Source: a virus. Taken from it: DNA of 24,737 bases. Within the stretch, counting starts at the first letter, position 1. Each line of letters starts with the position of its first letter. The stretch is taken from the IMG/VR virus record IMGVR_UViG_3300046505_000276, positions 1 through 24,737 of that record. One strand, 5' to 3'. Below, piece by piece: positions 20,422 through 24,737 of this stretch. The notes beneath the pieces are model-generated. The model made no database searches and was not told the DNA's origin. It saw only the letters and a program-made list of their open reading frames with translations. Both the position numbers and the translations under genes were made by a program.

Positions 20422-22690
20422 CCAGCGCCCCCTCGACCCCCGCCGGCTGCGGCCAGCCGACCTGGCGCGGCTTCTCAACAGCACCGCTCTCGGCACCGTC
20501 ATCGGTGAGCGGCAACTGCATCGTCACCGAACCCGGGCGGGGTTCCGTATCGGCGACGGTCGCAGCGTGGATCTGCTGCGCTACCTGGCCTGGGTCGCCG
20601 ACCTCGTCCACCAACCGGCGGCGCCGAAGGATGCCTTGGCGGACTACGCCGCGCATCGGGAGGCGGCTCGCGAACGGGCGCGGCTGGAATCGGAGTCCGG
20701 CCGCGACATCGGCGACTTGCCGCCGGTGGAAGACCCGGCGCGCCGGGCGACGGCCGAGCGTTCGTTCCGGTCCTTCTGCGACGCCTACTTCCCCGAGGTC
20801 TTTCACCTGCCCTGGTCGGCGGATCACCTCAAGGTCATCGCCAAGATCGAGCAGGCCGTGCTGCACGGCGGGCTCTTCGCTTTAGCAATGCCCAGAGGTG
20901 CGGGGAAAACCACATTAGCGGAGTGTGCCTGCCTCTGGGCGATGCTCTACGGTCATCGCGATTTCGTCTGCCTCATCGGCTCTGACGAGCAGCACGCCTC
21001 GGACATGCTGGAGTCGCTCAAGACCGAACTCGAAACCAACGACCGGTTGTTGGCGGACTTCCCCGAGGCGGTGTTCCCCATCCGCGCTTTGGAAGGGATC
21101 TCGCACCGGGCCAACGGCCAGCTCTACCGTGGGAATCGCACCCACATCGGCTGGACCGCCAAGGACATCGTCCTGCCCACCATCTCGGGCTCCAAGGCCA
21201 GCGGGGCGGTGATCAAGGTGGCCGGGATCACCGGACGCATCCGCGGCATGAAGTTCAAGCGGTCGGATGGCCGCGCCGCCCGTCCGTCGCTGGTGGTGCT
21301 CGACGACCCGCAGACCGACGAGAGCGCCCGCAGTCCCAGCCAGTGCCAGCACCGGGAATCCATCCTGGTAGGCGCCGTGCTCGGCCTGGCCGGCCCAGGC
21401 AAGAAGATCGCCGGGATCATGCCCTGCACGGTGATCCGAACCGGCGACATGGCGGACCGCATCCTCGACCAGGACACGCACCCGGAGTGGAACGGCGAAC
21501 GGACCAAGATGGTCTATGCCTTCCCCACCGCGACGAAGCCGTGGGAGGAATACGCCAAGCTGCGCGCCGATGGCATGCGCGCTGGGCGAGAACTGGCGGA
21601 TGCCACCGCGTTCTATGTCGCCCATCGTGCGGAGATGGACGCTGGCGCCCGGGTTGCCTGGGAGGCCCGCTACAACCACGACGAGTTCTCGGCCATCCAG
21701 CACGCCATGAACCTCAGGCTCCAGGACGAGGTGGCGTTCTGGGCGGAGTATCAGAACGAGCCTCTGCCGGAGGTCACCGAGGAGAGCGAGGCGCTGACCG
21801 TCGATGCGATCATGGTCAAAGGCAACGGCCATGACCGTGGCGTGGTGCCGCTGGACGCCAGCCATCTGACCGCCTTCATCGATGTGCAGCAGAAGGCCAT
21901 GTTCTGGGTGGTCTGCGGCTGGAGCGATGAGTTCACCGGCTATGTGCTGGACTACGGCACCTGGCCGGACCAGCGCCGAGCCTACTTTACCCTGCGGGAT
22001 CTACGCATCACCCTGGCGGCAGCGACCAAGGGCGCGGGCCTGGAGGGCCAAGTCTATGCCGGTCTGGAAGCAGCCACCGGACAGCTGCTTGGTCGGCGCT
22101 TCCGCCGCGACGATGGGGCGGAGTTGAACATCGAACGCCTGCTCATCGACGCCAACTGGGGCCAGAGCACCGACGTGGTCTACCAGTTCTGCCGGCAGTC
22201 GCCGCACGCGGCGGTGCTGCTACCCAGTCACGGCCGCTTCGTCGGCGCCTCATCCATCCCGTTCAGCGAGTACCGGCGCAAGCGCGGTGATCGAGTCGGC
22301 TTGCACTGGCGCATCCCGGGAGTGGTCGGTCGGCACACCGTGCGACACCTGCTCTACGACACCAACCACTGGAAGTCCTTCATCCACGCCCGACTTGCCG
22401 TGCCCATGGGCGATCCCGGTTGCCTATCGCTGTTCGGCCATGACCCGGAACGGCATCGGCTCATTGCGGAGCATCTCACCGCCGAGTACCGGGTGCGCAC
22501 CGAGGGTCGCGGGCGGGTGGTGGACGAATGGCGCTTGCGCCCCGAGGGCTTCGACAACCACTGGTTCGATGGGGTGGTCGGCTGCGCGGTGGGTGCGTCG
22601 ATGCTGGGGGTGGTGCTGGCGGGAACCAGCGACATGCCTGCCAAGCGTCCACGGGCGCGCCTGCGCCTGTCGGATCTCGCCCGACGGTAG
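20411..22690 (+). CDS. Phage terminase large subunit
   Basis: A 759-aa DNA-packaging motor. Residues 1-65 form an extra N-terminal helical domain (LRPADLARLLNSTALGTVIG, then RHRTRAGFRIGDGRSVDLLR) that looks DNA-binding. Residues about 115-400 are the ATPase: Walker A MPRGAGKTT (160-168), Walker B PSLVVLDDPQTDE (292-304) and a coupling segment with IAGIMPCTVIRTGDMADRIL. Residues about 480-700 resemble the RNase H-like nuclease (FIDVQQKAMFWVVCGW, then LLIDANWGQSTDVVYQFC). It sits in the lambda A position, before the gpW-like and portal genes. It cuts and pumps DNA into the procapsid. The family is clear; the exact terminase class (GpA-like or other) is less so. Confidence 0.9.
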   Translation: MPPNQRPLDPRRLRPADLARLLNSTALGTVIGERQLHRHRTRAGFRIGDGRSVDLLRYLAWVADLVHQPAAPKDALADYAAHREAARERARLESESGRDIGDLPPVEDPARRATAERSFRSFCDAYFPEVFHLPWSADHLKVIAKIEQAVLHGGLFALAMPRGAGKTTLAECACLWAMLYGHRDFVCLIGSDEQHASDMLESLKTELETNDRLLADFPEAVFPIRALEGISHRANGQLYRGNRTHIGWTAKDIVLPTISGSKASGAVIKVAGITGRIRGMKFKRSDGRAARPSLVVLDDPQTDESARSPSQCQHRESILVGAVLGLAGPGKKIAGIMPCTVIRTGDMADRILDQDTHPEWNGERTKMVYAFPTATKPWEEYAKLRADGMRAGRELADATAFYVAHRAEMDAGARVAWEARYNHDEFSAIQHAMNLRLQDEVAFWAEYQNEPLPEVTEESEALTVDAIMVKGNGHDRGVVPLDASHLTAFIDVQQKAMFWVVCGWSDEFTGYVLDYGTWPDQRRAYFTLRDLRITLAAATKGAGLEGQVYAGLEAATGQLLGRRFRRDDGAELNIERLLIDANWGQSTDVVYQFCRQSPHAAVLLPSHGRFVGASSIPFSEYRRKRGDRVGLHWRIPGVVGRHTVRHLLYDTNHWKSFIHARLAVPMGDPGCLSLFGHDPERHRLIAEHLTAEYRVRTEGRGRVVDEWRLRPEGFDNHWFDGVVGCAVGASMLGVVLAGTSDMPAKRPRARLRLSDLARR

Positions 22691-22701
22691 AAAAGCAACA
22701 C

Positions 22702-22728
22702 GGCACCGAGAGCGACGCTCCCAGTGCC
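22702..22728 (+). terminator. Weak hairpin after terminase gene
   Basis: GGCAC (22702-22706) pairs with GTGCC (22724-22728) around an inner GAGC-GAC-GCTC, 12 bp after the terminase stop. The stem is broken by a 3-base internal loop and has no T-run. It opens the 249-bp gap 22691-22939, which holds no gene I can support. Confidence 0.25.
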
Positions 22729-22852
22729 ATGACGGGCTACCTGCCTTACCCCTTGCCGCCGACGCTATTCCGGTCGCCTGCTCATTGCGCGCGGCGGGGG
22801 AAGCTGCCGGGAGACGGGACCGACGGAGTGGCCATCGCAAAAAGTCACACCA

Positions 22853-22888
22853 CACAAATGGGAGTCTGACCGCAAATATAACCAATAG
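22853..22888 (+). promoter_or_regulatory. Copy 3 of repeated upstream element
   Basis: CACAAATGG, 8 bp, CCGCAAATATAACCAATAG. Outside the spacer it matches the minus-strand element at 1378-1413 at 25 of 28 positions, with equal spacing, and its right half is identical over 15 bp to 6869-6883. It lies 51 bp upstream of the GTG at 22940, in an unusually long gap for a head operon. It is a probable promoter or operator for the head genes. Confidence 0.5.
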
Positions 22889-22939
22889 AGCGGTCCTGCT
22901 GGCACCCATGCCAGGGATGTCCTGCTCCGGAGGCTCACC

Positions 22940-23137
22940 GTGGGGAACGACCTCAAGGATACGATCCAGGAGAACGCCACCGGACCCAAGAAGGCCACGG
23001 GCGACTCCGGTTCGGTCGAACAGCACGGTCTTCAGGACCAGATCGCGGTCGACCGCTACCTGGCCTCCAAGCGGGCGATGAGGACGCGGACCAAGGGGCT
23101 GATCCTCACCAAACTGGTCCCGCCGGGGGCGGCGTGA
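22940..23137 (+). CDS. Small 65-aa protein in gpW (head-tail joining) position
   Basis: A 65-aa charged protein with a GTG start six bases after GGAGG. It reads MGNDLKDTIQENATGPKKAT, then a helical second half QDQIAVDRYLASKRAMRTRT and GLILTKLVPPGAA. Its TGA overlaps the portal GTG (GTGA). Length and location between terminase and portal match lambda gpW (68 aa), which joins head and tail, but the sequence resemblance is not obvious to me. The role is by position only. Confidence 0.65.
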   Translation: MGNDLKDTIQENATGPKKATGDSGSVEQHGLQDQIAVDRYLASKRAMRTRTKGLILTKLVPPGAA

Positions 23138-24737
23138 GAGCCGCAGGCTGGCTGACCAAGGGGCTTCGCGCCCTGCGCTGCCTCCGTGCTCCCGGCCTCG
23201 CTGGCTCCGCCGCCCACGGCCAGAGCGGAGCGGTGCGCCAGGTCGTCCCGACCATGCGCCGCATCGTGCGCGCCCGCTACGACGCCGCCCAGACCACCCA
23301 CGACAACTACCGGCACTGGGCCCTGGCGGACGGGCTCTCGGCCGACGTGGCGGCCTCGCCGGCCGTGCGTCGGATCCTGCGCAACCGTGCCCGCTACGAG
23401 GTGGCCAACAACAGCTACGCCCGCGGCATCGTCCTGACTCTGGCCAACGACGCGATCGGCACTGGCCCCCGGTTGCAACTCATGGGCATCCGCGGCGAGG
23501 ACGCCCGCCTCATCGAGCGCGGCTTCGCCGATTGGGCCGCCGCAGTAGGCCTCGCGGAAAAGCTGCGCTGCATGCGCATGGCCCAGGTCGAGGACGGCGA
23601 GGCCTTCGCCCTGCTGGTTTCCAATCCTCGGTTGGGCGTCCCGGTCACGCTCGATCTGCGTCTGGTTGAGGCTGAGCAGGTCAGCACTCCCAACGTCGGC
23701 TGGCTCCAGCCCAACCGCATCGACGGCATCTCCTTCGACACCGCCGGCAATGCGGTCGAGTACCACATCCTCAAGTTCCACCCCGGCGGGCCGATGGGGC
23801 TCATGCCCCTGGAATACGACAAGGTGCCGGCGGGGTCGGTGATCCATCTCTTCCGGCCAGACCGGCCGGACCAGCGCCGGGGCATCCCCGAGATCACCCC
23901 GGCTGTCCCACTCTTCGCCCAGCTGCGGCGCTACACCCTGGCGGTGATCGCGGCGGCCGAGACCGCCGCCGACTACGCCGGCATCGTCTACACCGATGCG
24001 CCGGCTGGGGGGGAGGCGGATCCGGTCGAGCCGATGGACACCATCCGCCTGGAGAAGCGGGCGCTGCTGACCATGCCCGGTGGCTGGAAGATGGAGCAGA
24101 TGCGGGCGGAGCAGCCGTCCACCACCTACGCCGAGTTCAAGCACGAGATCCTCAACGAGATCGCCCGCTGCCTGAACATGCCCTTCAACATCGCGGCCGG
24201 CAACTCATCCGGCTACAACTACTCCTCGGGGCGTCTCGATCACCAGACCTACTTCAAGGCCCTTCGCGTCGACCAGGCGCGCATCGCTGCTCAGGCCCTG
24301 GACCGAGTGTTCGCGGTGTGGCTGCGCGAAGCCCTGCTCATCGACGGCTACCTGCCAGAGCGGTTGCGGGCCGCAGGCCTCGACTGGTCGCACCAGTGGT
24401 TCTGGGACGGCCACGAGCACGTCGATCCCGCCAAGGAGGCCAACGCCCAAGCGACGCGGCTGCAGAACCTCACCACCACCCTGGCCGACGAGTACGCGAG
24501 ACGGGGCCAGGATTGGGAAGCCCAACTCCAACAGCGGGCGCGAGAAGTTCGTCTCATGCAGGAACTCGGACTGAACGCCGCAACAACTCCAACGCTGCCG
24601 GGCAATGCGGAGCCAGGCGAGGCTGGGCGAGGCACACCAAGGCAAGGCAACTCACCCGATGATTCCAGCGATCCCGCCACCCCATCCCCCGACCCCGCTA
24701 ACCCCGATGCCGGAGATGACATCGATGCCCGTGCCGC
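23134..24737 (+). CDS. Lambda-family phage portal protein (3' end beyond window)
   Basis: The frame is open for 534 codons to the window end. It starts GTG (overlapping the previous TGA), MRAAGWLTKGLRALRCLRAP. The portal core has MRRIVRARYDAAQTTHDNYR, then RNRARYEVANNSYARGIVLT with LANDAIGTGPRLQL, the typical lambda portal opening. Later come DLRLVEAEQVSTPN, VIHLFRPDRPDQRRGIPEIT and FKHEILNEIARCLNMPFNIA, followed by GNSSGYNYSSGRLDHQTYFK, which is very characteristic of PF05136. The C-terminal tail is rich in Pro, Asp and Ser. It forms the DNA entry channel at one capsid vertex and docks the terminase. The stop codon is not visible, but most of the expected length (about 530 aa) is present. 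Confidence 0.93.
   Translation, partial: MRAAGWLTKGLRALRCLRAPGLAGSAAHGQSGAVRQVVPTMRRIVRARYDAAQTTHDNYRHWALADGLSADVAASPAVRRILRNRARYEVANNSYARGIVLTLANDAIGTGPRLQLMGIRGEDARLIERGFADWAAAVGLAEKLRCMRMAQVEDGEAFALLVSNPRLGVPVTLDLRLVEAEQVSTPNVGWLQPNRIDGISFDTAGNAVEYHILKFHPGGPMGLMPLEYDKVPAGSVIHLFRPDRPDQRRGIPEITPAVPLFAQLRRYTLAVIAAAETAADYAGIVYTDAPAGGEADPVEPMDTIRLEKRALLTMPGGWKMEQMRAEQPSTTYAEFKHEILNEIARCLNMPFNIAAGNSSGYNYSSGRLDHQTYFKALRVDQARIAAQALDRVFAVWLREALLIDGYLPERLRAAGLDWSHQWFWDGHEHVDPAKEANAQATRLQNLTTTLADEYARRGQDWEAQLQQRAREVRLMQELGLNAATTPTLPGNAEPGEAGRGTPRQGNSPDDSSDPATPSPDPANPDAGDDIDARA

Noticed and set aside
1-24737. tRNA genes, rRNA genes, insertion sequences, attachment-site repeats
   Set aside because: I looked for tRNA-like cloverleafs, transposase motifs and long direct repeats and saw none I could support; the prophage ends are outside the window.

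Overview
The window is about 24.7 kb of GC-rich DNA with Shine-Dalgarno-led, tightly packed genes. It looks like the left and central part of a temperate, tailed (lambda-type morphogenesis) prophage in a GC-rich bacterium, probably a proteobacterium. The phylum is inferred from gene content (DUF2924 plus serine recombinase, RecE-like/Sak4 recombination cassette) and base composition; no host gene is visible to fix the species. Neither prophage end is inside the window.

Layout. (1) 1-1305, minus strand: integration operon (69-aa protein, DUF2924 protein, large serine recombinase cut by the window edge). (2) 1486-5582: cargo region of lower GC. It holds a membrane-anchored coiled-coil protein on the minus strand, a stretch of gene remnants that includes the C-terminal half of an excisionase-type HTH protein, and a plus-strand two-gene module: a 264-aa protein of unknown fold followed by a 741-aa QueC-like (PP-loop ATPase) protein of the kind found in QatB/QatC and other 7-deazaguanine-linked defence systems. 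(3) 5750-11715, plus strand: early genes. These are a small conserved protein, a sigma-70-like factor, a RecE-like PD-(D/E)XK nuclease, a Sak4-type RecA-like ATPase, a DUF669 protein, a RuvC-like resolvase, a small unknown protein and an SF2 helicase with a zinc ribbon. (4) 12207-17352: a primase-polymerase/AAA helicase fusion, then a dense array of nine GTTTCCCA/TGGGAAAC sites that looks like a replication origin, then two tandem ParB-domain/DNA-methyltransferase fusions. (5) 17364-20060, minus strand: five small accessory genes in three transcription units, each unit preceded by the same roughly 90-bp leader. One gene carries a HARE-HTH domain on a lysine/proline/alanine-rich tail. (6) 20182 to the end, plus strand: packaging and head genes in the lambda order (small protein in the Nu1 place, large terminase, small protein in the gpW place, lambda-family portal, which runs off the window).

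How it works together. The recombinase and DUF2924 protein would handle integration. The nuclease, Sak4 ATPase, DUF669 and RuvC-like proteins would form a recombination and junction-processing set. The Prim-Pol/helicase would start replication, plausibly at the GTTTCCCA array next to its gene. The methyltransferases would protect phage DNA. The sigma-like factor and two families of repeated promoter-like elements suggest phage-specific transcription control. The QueC-like pair is the best candidate for a non-standard biological system here: it resembles part of Qat but lacks visible QatA and QatD partners, and it sits in a remodelled slot next to the integration genes.
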